Shown one piece after another: positions 12,400 to 19,238 of a stretch of 27,099 nucleotides of DNA. Both the position numbers and the translations under genes were made by a program. The stretch is from a virus: positions 1 to 27,099 of IMG/VR virus record IMGVR_UViG_3300044634_000251; one strand, 5' to 3'. Every line of letters starts with the position of its first letter. Position 1 is the stretch's first letter. The notes beneath the pieces were generated by a model. The model saw only the letters and a program-made list of their open reading frames with translations, was not told the DNA's origin and searched no databases.

Positions 12400-13090
12400 T
12401 CCGATCAGCATCCTCTTTGCCGCAAATGCTTGTGTTGCCGCCATCAAGGAAGGGTGCGAGTTATACAAGCAGGCCAAGACCTCTTTCATGGAGGTCAAGG
12501 CTACAGTTGATGAAGCTGTTGGGATTGCCAAGGAAGTTCATGGGTTCTGGGGCAAGCTTGCCAAGATGTTTGGTGGAAACCCCACCCCCGCCGCGCTCAA
12601 GCCTGTGGCGAAAAAGAAGGAAAAGTACGTTGCTGTTGACGAGTCCAAAGTCATGGCGGATGTTGTCAGCCAGCTTACTGAGTTCTTCAAGCTGCAAGAG
12701 CAGTTGGCAGCGCATATAAGGGAAGAGGAAGAAAAGAGCCAGACTGTCTACGACCCCAATGCCAACCTGATGGAAGCCGCCCTGAAGAGGGTCATGGCTC
12801 AAGACCAGATGGCTGCGTTGGAAGTGACAATCAGGGAAACTATGGTGTATCAGTCACCGCCAGAAATGGGGGCGCTGTATTCCAAAGTGTTTGAGATGCG
12901 TGGCGTGATACAGGAGGAGCAGGAGAAGGCAAGGTTGAAGGAAGAGGCGCAGGAGAGGTACAAGCAATGGCAACGACGGGAGGAAAAAAGAAACTTCCAA
13001 GCAAAGTCGGCGTATCTCGTAGCGACTATCCTATTCCTCCTTTACCTGTGGTTGTGGCTCCTGTTCGTCAGTCGTTTGGGGAAGACGTAA
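12395..13090 (+). CDS. Membrane-anchored protein of unknown function, probable ATT start
   Basis: 231 aa if initiated at ATT 12395. The first in-frame ATG (12488) would remove a hydrophobic stretch, IDPISILFAANACVAAIK, that looks like a genuine start of this family (proteins beginning 'M-DPI...AANA-V..IK.G'). No ATG, GTG or TTG is available in-frame between the upstream TAA (12392-12394) and ATG 12488 except a GTT/ATC region, while GGAGG sits 6 nt before the ATT. Residues 32-90 are Lys-rich (VHGFWGKLAKMFGG), 95-195 predicted helical and charged (coiled-coil-like EEEEK, EEQEKARLKEEAQER), and residues 205-224 form one transmembrane segment (SAYLVATILFLLYLWLWLLF). It may belong to the lysis/envelope block; function unknown. 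Confidence 0.6.
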   Translation: MDPISILFAANACVAAIKEGCELYKQAKTSFMEVKATVDEAVGIAKEVHGFWGKLAKMFGGNPTPAALKPVAKKKEKYVAVDESKVMADVVSQLTEFFKLQEQLAAHIREEEEKSQTVYDPNANLMEAALKRVMAQDQMAALEVTIRETMVYQSPPEMGALYSKVFEMRGVIQEEQEKARLKEEAQERYKQWQRREEKRNFQAKSAYLVATILFLLYLWLWLLFVSRLGKT

Positions 13091-13338
13091 TGGGCTGGAT
13101 TGCCGCTTGCGTGTTGGTCGCCCTCATGCTCCCAGTGCTCGGGATGTTGTACTTGGACATCTTGGAAGCCAAGCATGAAGTGAAGACGCAAACTGAGAAG
13201 CTTGAGCGGTTAAGGCGTGAAATTGAAAGGGAAAAACGTGAAAAGAAGCCTAGCGATACTATTTCTGATAGCCCTGTATTTGATCGGGTGCGAAGACCGT
13301 TTCCGTTACGCTTGCCAAGACCCGACAAACTGGAATAA
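12967..13338 (+). CDS. TM plus coiled-coil membrane protein (spanin-like)
   Basis: 123 aa if started at ATG 12967, which has AGGAGAGG 8 nt upstream and reads KKKLPSKVGVSRSDYP then PPLPVVVAPVRQSFGED; the first 124 nt overlap the preceding gene in another frame. A shorter 82-aa form could start at ATG 13090 (TAATG overlap, GGGGAAG upstream). Both include one membrane helix, WIAACVLVALMLPVLGMLYL, followed by a long charged helix (LEAKHEVKTQTEKLERLRRE IEREK). A single N-terminal TM and a C-terminal coiled coil is the architecture of an i-spanin, and a lipoprotein gene starts inside its 3' end. No sequence family is recognised, so the spanin role is inference. Confidence 0.6.
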   Translation: MATTGGKKKLPSKVGVSRSDYPIPPLPVVVAPVRQSFGEDVMGWIAACVLVALMLPVLGMLYLDILEAKHEVKTQTEKLERLRREIEREKREKKPSDTISDSPVFDRVRRPFPLRLPRPDKLE

Positions 13339-13420
13339 CCCCGAGTGCAAGCCCCCGATCTGTACTGCCACTGGCACTTGCCCCGAACAACTTGTTAAAC
13401 CTGAACAGGAGAAAAAGTGA
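13238..13420 (+). CDS. Small Cys-rich lipoprotein (60 aa, GTG start)
   Basis: Two GTG codons are in-frame (13217 and 13238). The second is preferred: AAAGGG sits 6 nt upstream and it yields a proper signal peptide, KRSLAILFLIALYLIGC, with lipobox L-I-G-C and the lipidated Cys at residue 18. The mature part, RYACQDPTNWNNPECKPPIC and then TGTCPEQL, has four more cysteines and ends in a charged tail (KPEQEKK). I recall similar 'CEDRxRY-CQDPxNW' lipoproteins in phage lysis regions. It overlaps the 3' end of the TM/coiled-coil gene in another frame, as o-spanin genes overlap i-spanin genes, but a bona fide Rz1 lies further downstream, so its role is uncertain. Confidence 0.7.
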   Translation: MKRSLAILFLIALYLIGCEDRFRYACQDPTNWNNPECKPPICTATGTCPEQLVKPEQEKK

Positions 13421-13740
13421 TGCCTACTGTTGCCTACAAAACAAATAACCGCCTGACCGCCGAAGAGATTGAGGTGCGTGTCTGGGCTTTCGTGATTGTG
13501 GTGCTGGTCAGCATCCTGCTCGGAGCGATGGCCATGTTCCTGTACTCGGTGACCTACGTCACCCAACCTATGTCCGGCATGGCCCCAATCGACAAGATTT
13601 ACACAAGCCAGATTAGCACCATCATGGTGTTCATCACAGGCGTTCTGGGTGGGGTTGCTGGCCGGTCAGGTATCAAAGCTGTAGCCACCGCCATTTCCAA
13701 ATCAGAGGCCAACGATAACGATGAGCCTCCCAAGCCATGA
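13420..13740 (+). CDS. Two-TM membrane protein, holin candidate
   Basis: 106 aa from ATG 13420 (TGATG overlap; AGGAG 8 nt upstream; a GTG at 13417 would add one residue). Two hydrophobic segments: VWAFVIVVLVSILLGAMAMF (about residues 22-41) and ISTIMVFITGVLGGVAG (about 67-83), joined by a loop (VTQPMSGMAPIDKIYTSQ) and followed by a charged tail (SKSEANDNDEPPKP). Size, two helices, charged C-terminus and position before Rz/Rz1 and the endolysin all suit a class II holin, but holins lack reliable motifs. Another phage membrane protein remains possible. The stop overlaps the Rz start (ATGA). Confidence 0.6.
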   Translation: MPTVAYKTNNRLTAEEIEVRVWAFVIVVLVSILLGAMAMFLYSVTYVTQPMSGMAPIDKIYTSQISTIMVFITGVLGGVAGRSGIKAVATAISKSEANDNDEPPKP

Positions 13741-14186
13741 AGGGTTTACTCTCTGGATTGATTGCCCTGCTGCTGACATTTGGCGGCGGGTATTTCTACG
13801 GCAAGCACGTTGAGAAGGAAGCCCAACAAGCCGAGGTTGACCGCCTGAATACCGAAGCCCGGGCCAAGGAACAAGCCTTGGCTTCTGCTGTTACTACCAC
13901 CGCTGAAGCACTGAGGAAGACAAATGAGAAAGCCAAACTTGCCACAAAAGAGCGCGATGCTGCTATTGACTCTGGCGCTTTGCGGTTGCGCGTCAAAACG
14001 ACCTGCCCCGTACCAGCCGCCGCAGATACCGCAGTTGCCGCCGGAGATAACCGAGGAGAGGCACGAGCCGAACTTGACCGAGAGACTGCTAAAGCTCTTG
14101 TCGCCATAACCGACGAAGGCAACCGAGCCATTGAAAAACTGAACGCCTGCATCACCCTTTACAACAACGCTAGGAGCGCACAATGA
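13737..14186 (+). CDS. Rz: i-spanin (Rz-like)
   Basis: 149 aa, near the length of lambda Rz (153 aa). ATG 13737 overlaps the holin stop. One N-terminal membrane helix (LLSGLIALLLTFGGGYFYG, residues 4-22) is followed by a coiled coil (KHVEKEAQQAEVDRLNTEAR to EALRKTNEKAKLATKERDAA), then RLRVKTTCPVP and a second helix ending in LNACITLYNNARS. TM, coiled coil, 'L-R-V-x-x-x-C' and a C-terminal 'ITLYN' are typical of Rz spanins. It spans the periplasm and joins the outer-membrane lipoprotein Rz1, encoded inside it in another frame, to fuse inner and outer membranes in the last step of lysis. Evidence for a Gram-negative host. Confidence 0.85.
   Translation: MKGLLSGLIALLLTFGGGYFYGKHVEKEAQQAEVDRLNTEARAKEQALASAVTTTAEALRKTNEKAKLATKERDAAIDSGALRLRVKTTCPVPAAADTAVAAGDNRGEARAELDRETAKALVAITDEGNRAIEKLNACITLYNNARSAQ
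13924..14109 (+). CDS. Rz1: o-spanin lipoprotein (Rz1-like), nested in Rz
   Basis: 61 aa, entirely inside the Rz gene in the +1 frame, as in lambda. ATG 13924 has GAGGA 6 nt upstream. The signal peptide MLLLTLALCGC carries lipobox L-C-G-C with the lipidated Cys at residue 22, then a Pro-rich stretch (KRPAPYQPPQIPQLPPE) and a short C-terminal helix (LTERLLKLLSP). Short, proline-rich, lipidated and nested: all hallmarks of Rz1. It sits in the outer membrane and pairs with the C-terminus of Rz. Confidence 0.85.
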   Translation: MRKPNLPQKSAMLLLTLALCGCASKRPAPYQPPQIPQLPPEITEERHEPNLTERLLKLLSP

Positions 14187-14647
14187 ATCTGACCGCCAAC
14201 TTCTCCCTGCACGAACTGACCAAATCCGAGACCGCCCTGCGCATGGGCTTTGACAACACCCCCGGTGAAGCCGAGATCGAGGCTCTGCGCCTGCTGTGCG
14301 AGAAAGTCCTCCAGCCCGTGCGCGACCACTTTGGCAAAGGCGTCAAGGTGAACTCAGGGTTCCGCGCTCCAGCCGTCAACCAAGCCACCGGAGGCTCAAA
14401 GACCTCAGACCATTGCCTTGGCCGAGCAGCCGATATTGAGATACCCGGAGTAGCCAACGCAGAGCTTGCTCAATGGATAATGGATAACCTAGAATACACC
14501 CAGCTCATTCTTGAGTTTTACACCCCCGGCATCCCTGACAGTGGCTGGGTGCATGTCTCTTATGACCCAAGCAACCTGAAGCAGCAGGAGTTGACCGCTA
14601 CAAAAGTAGCAGGTAAAACAACCTATCTTCAAGGTCTTGTAGCCTAA
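14183..14647 (+). CDS. Endolysin, peptidase M15 (M15_3-type)
   Basis: 154 aa; ATG overlaps the Rz stop. N-terminus NFSLHELTKSETALRMGFDN is the usual start of phage M15_3 peptidases (F-S-x-x-E-L-x-x-S-x-T-A). The zinc site is visible: SGFRAPAVNQATGGSKTSDH with H77, then GRAADIE with D84, and GWVHVSYD with H124. The family cleaves peptide crosslinks in peptidoglycan. There is no signal peptide, so export should depend on a holin. Size is normal for a single-domain M15 endolysin. It closes the lysis block. Confidence 0.85.
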   Translation: MNLTANFSLHELTKSETALRMGFDNTPGEAEIEALRLLCEKVLQPVRDHFGKGVKVNSGFRAPAVNQATGGSKTSDHCLGRAADIEIPGVANAELAQWIMDNLEYTQLILEFYTPGIPDSGWVHVSYDPSNLKQQELTATKVAGKTTYLQGLVA

Positions 14648-14659
14648 AACGAGGGTGTT

Positions 14660-16960
14660 ATGCCATTACAGAAACTGCAATTTAGACCCGGCGTAAACCG
14701 AGAAGGCACAACACTTGCCAACGAAGGTGGATGGTTTGAGTCGGACAAAGTGCGTTTCCGTTCTGGCTACCCAGAAAAGATTGGCGGCTGGATTTTAGAT
14801 ACCGGCCCCGACAACTCAAGCTCGCCAGCCGGTACATTTGTTGCAAATGGAACAACCACCCCCGCCAACCCGCCTTCTGGCAATTTTTGGGGTATCTGCC
14901 GAGCCATGTGGAATTGGCTGAACTTGGCGGGCTACAACCTGCTGGCAATTGGTACCAACCTCAAGTACTACATCCAGAACGGTGTAAACGGCAATATATT
15001 TGACATCACTCCAATTCGCTTCAGCACAGCGGCTGGAGATGTAACGTTCACTGCATCTACGGGCTCTCCAGTTATCACGGTTACAGATGCGGGTCATGGT
15101 GCGCAAACTGGTGACTTTGTAGTTTTTAGTGGCGCGGTATCTTTGGGCGGAAACATCACAGACGCTGTGCTTAACCGTGAGTACCAAATAACCGCCTACG
15201 TCAGTTCAAACCAGTACACCATCACGGCTTCGGTTAACGCAACCGCAGGAGATTCTGGTAATGGTGGCTCTTCCACGATTGGTCGATACCAAATTACAAC
15301 GGGCAATGAAATCTTTACCCAAAACGTGGGCTGGGGCGCTGGCCCTTGGGGTGGTGTTTTTATCGGCACAACCACCACCGCAATATCCGGCGGAACACTG
15401 TCTTCTTCAAACACCACAGTAACCGTTACATCTACAGCAGGTTTTTCTACCCCTACCGGCACAATCTTGATTGAATCAGAAACAATCACGTATACCGGCA
15501 CTACAGGCACAACATTTACAGGCTGTACTCGCGGGGTCAGTGGCACACCGGGCTCAGGCGCGGCCACCACTCATGCCAACGGAACTGCGGTTGTTCAATC
15601 AACAAGCTTTACTGGCTGGGGCTCTCCTGCCAACACAGGCATTGGCTCTCAACTCCGCTTGTGGAGCGAATCCAATTTTGGCGAAGACTTGGTGTTCAAC
15701 CCCCGTGGCGGCGCTCTGTACTACTGGGCAAACGCACCTGCGGCAAACACCTTTAATAGAGGGCAGCGTCTTGGCCCCAATGCAACGGTTGTTACAAAGA
15801 ACGGTACTTTTACGGTTGACGACTATTGCCCATCGTTTGCCAACATTGTGGCGGTATCAGATTCATCGCGGTTCATTATTGCGTTCGGCGCAAATGATGC
15901 CACTCTGCTTGACACCACATTGCGGTTGGTTCAAAACCCAATGTTCGTCTGCTGGTCTGACCAAGAAAGACCGGATATTTGGTATCCAGACGCGACCAAT
16001 CAAGCGGGTAGTTACACGCTGAGTCATGGCTCACAGATTGTCACGGCAATCCAGACCCGCCAAGAAATTTTGGTAATCACCGACTCTGCCATCTACTCCA
16101 TGCAGTACCTTGGCCCACCATATGTGTGGGGCTTCCAGTTGATGGGCGACAATATTTCTATTGTTGGGCCGAACGCAGCGGCGACAGCCAACAACGTGAC
16201 ATACTGGATGGGCACAGATAAGTTCTACATGTACTCAGGCCGTGTGGAGACACTCCCTTGCTCCCTGCGTCAGTATGTGTACAACGACATCAACCTCACG
16301 CAGTCATTCCAATTCTTCGCCAGCACCAACGAGGGCTACAACGAAATTTGGTGGTTCTATTGTTCTGTCTCTGGGCCGACTGGAACCAACACGCCAGCCA
16401 ACCCAAACACAACCCTTGACCGCTATGTCATCTTCAACCACTTGGAGCGCACTTGGTATTACGGCACGATGCCTCGCACGTACTGGCTTGACAGCCCACT
16501 GCGCCCAACGCCAATGTCTGCTGGCTACAACGGCAAGCTGATTTACCAAGAGAACGGTAATGACGATGGAGCAACTACGCCGGGCACTCTTTTGCCTATT
16601 GAGGCTTACGTGCAGTCCTCTGACTTTGATATTGGTGACGGGCACAATTTCGGCCTTGTTACTCGCATCATTCCCGACGTAACGTTTGACGGCTCAACTT
16701 CTGCCGCTCCTTCTTTGGACTTTGCTGTGCGTCCTCGTCAGTTCCCCGGCACGAACTACGGCACGGCGGATGCGCCTACTGTGACCAGCGCCGACAACTA
16801 CACAAATGACCGCTACTACCCGGTGCAGCAATTTACCGAGCAGGTGTTTGTTCGTATCCGTGGCCGTCAGATGGCGCTCAAAATTGTTTCTAATGACTTG
16901 GGTGTTGCTTGGCAGTTGGGCGTGCCTCGAATTGATACTCGACCAGACGGCAGGAGATAA
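14660..16960 (+). CDS. Tail nozzle protein (P22 gp10 / T7 gp12-like) with inserted beta modules
   Basis: 766 aa; ATG 14660 with GAGGGT upstream. N-terminus LQFRPGVNREGTTLANEGGW, FESDKVRFRSGYPEKIGGW and AMWNWLNLAGYNLLAIGTNL, then LRLWSESNFGEDLVFNPRGG (about 330-350), VCWSDQERPDIWYPDATNQA and VTYWMGTDKFYMYSGRVETL match the phage stabilisation/nozzle family (P22 gp10 type). In such phages it forms the distal tail tube. Two beta modules are inserted: residues about 125-200 (VTFTASTGSPVITVTDAGHG, then LNREYQITAYVSSNQY) and about 237-315 (IESETITYTG, FTGCTRGVSG), the latter like the insert in the 308-aa adaptor. It lies after the lysis genes, not next to the adaptors as in T7. Confidence 0.75.
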   Translation: MPLQKLQFRPGVNREGTTLANEGGWFESDKVRFRSGYPEKIGGWILDTGPDNSSSPAGTFVANGTTTPANPPSGNFWGICRAMWNWLNLAGYNLLAIGTNLKYYIQNGVNGNIFDITPIRFSTAAGDVTFTASTGSPVITVTDAGHGAQTGDFVVFSGAVSLGGNITDAVLNREYQITAYVSSNQYTITASVNATAGDSGNGGSSTIGRYQITTGNEIFTQNVGWGAGPWGGVFIGTTTTAISGGTLSSSNTTVTVTSTAGFSTPTGTILIESETITYTGTTGTTFTGCTRGVSGTPGSGAATTHANGTAVVQSTSFTGWGSPANTGIGSQLRLWSESNFGEDLVFNPRGGALYYWANAPAANTFNRGQRLGPNATVVTKNGTFTVDDYCPSFANIVAVSDSSRFIIAFGANDATLLDTTLRLVQNPMFVCWSDQERPDIWYPDATNQAGSYTLSHGSQIVTAIQTRQEILVITDSAIYSMQYLGPPYVWGFQLMGDNISIVGPNAAATANNVTYWMGTDKFYMYSGRVETLPCSLRQYVYNDINLTQSFQFFASTNEGYNEIWWFYCSVSGPTGTNTPANPNTTLDRYVIFNHLERTWYYGTMPRTYWLDSPLRPTPMSAGYNGKLIYQENGNDDGATTPGTLLPIEAYVQSSDFDIGDGHNFGLVTRIIPDVTFDGSTSAAPSLDFAVRPRQFPGTNYGTADAPTVTSADNYTNDRYYPVQQFTEQVFVRIRGRQMALKIVSNDLGVAWQLGVPRIDTRPDGRR

Positions 16961-16962
16961 AC

Positions 16963-17286
16963 ATGGGTTTAAAAAATGCGGTTCAACCTCGTTTGCCTGC
17001 TGCGCCTATGCAGTATGACGCTCAGTACATGGAGCAGCTCATCAACGTTTTGCGGCTGTATTTTGCGCAGTTGAACAACGCCTCTCCCGCTGTGTTTGCT
17101 TCACAAGGCGTGGGCTCCACAAAGGTGGTGACCGCAATAACTTTTGCTCAGCCCGACCCCACTATTTCCGGCGCATCAGTAATCAGCTTGCCGACACAGG
17201 CGGATTTTGCCAATCTTCGCTCTGGCGATGTGTATTGCGACACATCTGGTGGTGGCACAAGCTACCCACTGAGGATCAAAGTGTAG
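16963..17286 (+). CDS. Small conserved protein after the nozzle
   Basis: 107 aa; AGGAG lies 6 nt before ATG 16963, just after the nozzle stop. It starts NAVQPRLPAAP, followed by an amphipathic helix (QYMEQLINVLRLYFAQLNNA, about residues 21-40) and then beta structure (TISGASVISLPTQADFANL, RSGDVYCDTSGG, SYPLRIKV). I recall the 'Y...L...LRLYFNQLDN' protein beside nozzle genes in related phages, always uncharacterised. It may be a minor tail or tip component. No catalytic or membrane motif. Confidence 0.6.
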   Translation: MGLKNAVQPRLPAAPMQYDAQYMEQLINVLRLYFAQLNNASPAVFASQGVGSTKVVTAITFAQPDPTISGASVISLPTQADFANLRSGDVYCDTSGGGTSYPLRIKV

Positions 17287-17315
17287 TTGTCCATAAACGC
17301 CCAACATGATAGTAT
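17287..17315 (+). promoter_or_regulatory. Candidate sigma70 promoter with extended -10
   Basis: TTGTCC (17287-17292) is followed after exactly 17 nt by TAGTAT (17310-17315), and TGA directly precedes the -10, making an extended TGn-10. Both hexamers match consensus at four of six positions. It lies in the longest gap between genes of the window, ahead of the internal-virion block, with AGAGG just before ATG 17344. Moderate support; weak matches of this kind also occur by chance. Confidence 0.4.
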
Positions 17316-17343
17316 CCACCAACCCCCGTTTTAAGAGGCAAAA

Positions 17344-18777
17344 ATGAGCCTACACGCTGCCGCCCAACACCTTTCCGGCCAAGGCCGAGGCCCCGACAAT
17401 ACGCTCGTCCACATGTCCAGTAACGAGGTAAAAAGCCTGAACGAATTGGCAATGGCTCACGGTGGCCAACTGACCATCAACCCCCAAACTGGCCTGCCCG
17501 AAGCTGGCTTTCTGAGCAAACTTCTCCCTGCGATTATTGGCGTTGGACTGACTGCCGCTACTGGTGGCGCAGCAGCTCCTTGGATGATTGGGCTTGGTGT
17601 TGGCGGGGCCGAGGCTTTGCGCACAGGTGACTTAAAAAAGGGTTTGATGGCGGGCCTTGGCGCTTATGGTGGCGCGGGTATCGGCAGTGCTTTTGCCACT
17701 TCTGGAGCGCAGGCTGCGGTTGGCGCGGACGCTGGAGTCCAAGCCGCCCAACAAACAATGCAGGGTCAGGCCGCTAATCTTGGTAATTTGGCCAAAGAGC
17801 AAATAGCCGCAGGTACTTTTAATCCCACAAACTTCGCGGCACAAGCTCAAGGCTTGAGTGCTCCGTATGCCGCCGCCCAGAACGCCGCGCTAGAAGCAGC
17901 CAAGAGCAATTTTGCGAACGCTAGTTTTACCGACAACCTCAAAACAATGGGGCAGGGCGTGAAGGGCTTGGCGCAACCCGGCGCTCCCACTCAGTTCTTA
18001 GAGAACCTTGGCAACGTAGAGGGCACGTTTGGGCCTAAAACTACTGCGGCTGCGGCTGCGGCCCCCTTGATTTCGGCGGCAATGAACACCCAAACCGAGA
18101 TGCCCACAACGCCAGAGGACACTGATCCCGGCCAACAGTATTTGTACTCTTCCGGCAGGGTAGAGAAATTTCCGGAACTTGACCCATCTGGGCGGGAGCA
18201 AACTTACTTCCAGCCTAAATTCACGCCAATTAGCCACGCCGAGGCCAAAAGAGTTTACGGCTACGCAGGTGGTGGCCCAATTGAGAAGATGTCCAATCAA
18301 AACGCTATCGGGGCCAACACAGGCTATCCAATGGCCGACATCAGCAAGGGTGCGTACGCTACGCCCTTTCAAACCCCAATATCTCAGAATGTTGTGGCGG
18401 GTAGCCAAGATATAGCTGTTGACCCCTACACAGGCCAAGAACAGCGCACCGCCCCTGCTCCTCAAGCACAATTTGCTCGCGGTGGGCTGTCTGACCTTGG
18501 CGACTATTCCGACGGTGGCCGGTTGCTCAAAGGCCCCGGCGATGGCGTGTCTGACTCCATCCCTGCGGTGATTGGCAAAAAGCAACCCGCACGTTTGGCC
18601 GACGGTGAATTTGTTGTGCCTGCGCGTATTGTTTCTGAGTTGGGCAATGGCTCGACCGAAGCTGGCGCACGTAAGCTGTACGCCATGATGGACAGAATCC
18701 AGAAGGCTCGCGGTAAAACAGTCGGTAAGGGCAAGGTTGCCAAGAACAGCCGCTCTGAGAAATACTTGCCCGCATGA
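17344..18777 (+). CDS. Ala/Gly-rich internal virion / ejection-type protein
   Basis: 477 aa; AGAGG before ATG 17344. N-terminus SLHAAAQHLSGQGRGPDNTL and VHMSSNEVKSLNELAMAHGG are conserved in a phage family I recognise only by look. A hydrophobic Ala/Gly region follows (LLPAIIGVGLTAATGGAAAP, WMIGLGVGG, then LMAGLGAYGGAGIGSAFA, residues about 59-118), which could enter a membrane. The C-terminal third carries YAGGGPI (307) and FARGGLSDL (377), then GVSDSIPAVIG, PARLADGEFVVPA and ARKLYAMMDRIQKARGK. The arrangement resembles ejected proteins such as P22 gp7/gp20 or T7 gp14 in composition and position, without demonstrated homology. It heads the block of internal-type proteins and is overlapped by the next ATG. 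Confidence 0.6.
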   Translation: MSLHAAAQHLSGQGRGPDNTLVHMSSNEVKSLNELAMAHGGQLTINPQTGLPEAGFLSKLLPAIIGVGLTAATGGAAAPWMIGLGVGGAEALRTGDLKKGLMAGLGAYGGAGIGSAFATSGAQAAVGADAGVQAAQQTMQGQAANLGNLAKEQIAAGTFNPTNFAAQAQGLSAPYAAAQNAALEAAKSNFANASFTDNLKTMGQGVKGLAQPGAPTQFLENLGNVEGTFGPKTTAAAAAAPLISAAMNTQTEMPTTPEDTDPGQQYLYSSGRVEKFPELDPSGREQTYFQPKFTPISHAEAKRVYGYAGGGPIEKMSNQNAIGANTGYPMADISKGAYATPFQTPISQNVVAGSQDIAVDPYTGQEQRTAPAPQAQFARGGLSDLGDYSDGGRLLKGPGDGVSDSIPAVIGKKQPARLADGEFVVPARIVSELGNGSTEAGARKLYAMMDRIQKARGKTVGKGKVAKNSRSEKYLPA

Positions 18778-19238
18778 CGATAGAGTACGCAAATGAAGAC
18801 CCCTCCACTTTCATCGAGGAGTTGAAATTGCTGCTACCTGAGCACTACGAAGAGCTTTGCGTTACCAAGGACTTTCCCTTGCTACCGGATTACGAGGCGT
18901 ATGGCCGACTGGTTGTAGCCGACATGCTCCGGTGCATCACTTGCCGCAGTGACGGCAATCTGATCGGGTACGCTATCTTTGTTGTGCAACCGCATTTACA
19001 CTACAGGTCTTGCAAAACAGCATTTGAAGACCTGTATTTCGTCAAGAAAGAATTCCGTCAGGGCCGTATAGGGATACGATTATTCCAGTACGCAGAAGAC
19101 GTGCTCAAAAAAGCTGGTGTGAACAGAATCATCATGCACACCAAAATCCATTTGGATAACTCTCGGTTGTTTGAGTACCTTGGGTACAAACATACCGACA
19201 AACTTTTTACCAAGATACTGAGCACGGAGCCTGTATGA
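18774..19238 (+). CDS. GNAT family N-acetyltransferase
   Basis: 154 aa; ATGA overlap with both neighbours, so clearly part of the internal-protein transcript. GNAT hallmarks: beta strands LIGYAIFVVQPH (63-74) and CKTAFEDLYFVKKEFRQGRI (80-99), an acetyl-CoA pyrophosphate loop RQGRIGIRLFQYAE (95-108), and the C-terminal NSRLFEYLGYKHTDKLFTKI (129-148) with the usual 'LGY/F' turn. The loop is RQGRIG rather than canonical R-x-x-G-x-G, a variant I have seen in phage GNATs. It likely acetylates a small molecule or protein amine using acetyl-CoA; substrate unknown. Flanked by virion proteins, it may be packaged or modify virion or host proteins. Confidence 0.75.
   Translation: MTIEYANEDPSTFIEELKLLLPEHYEELCVTKDFPLLPDYEAYGRLVVADMLRCITCRSDGNLIGYAIFVVQPHLHYRSCKTAFEDLYFVKKEFRQGRIGIRLFQYAEDVLKKAGVNRIIMHTKIHLDNSRLFEYLGYKHTDKLFTKILSTEPV

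Noticed and set aside
12396-12719. TTG-started ORF of 107 codons overlapping the 231-aa gene
   Set aside because: Ser/Arg/Leu-rich frame shadow without motifs; the ATT-initiated frame gives a family-like N-terminus and a TM segment.
13217-13237. Upstream GTG start for the small lipoprotein
   Set aside because: AAGG lies only about 1 nt from this GTG, too close; GTG 13238 has a well-spaced AAAGGG and a normal signal peptide length.
17250-17343. Rho-independent terminator after the 107-aa gene
   Set aside because: No stable GC-rich stem followed by a T-run is visible in the gap.
17998-18792. Minus-strand ORF (264 codons) antisense to the 477-aa protein
   Set aside because: Composition is that of a translated antisense strand; the sense protein has conserved motifs.
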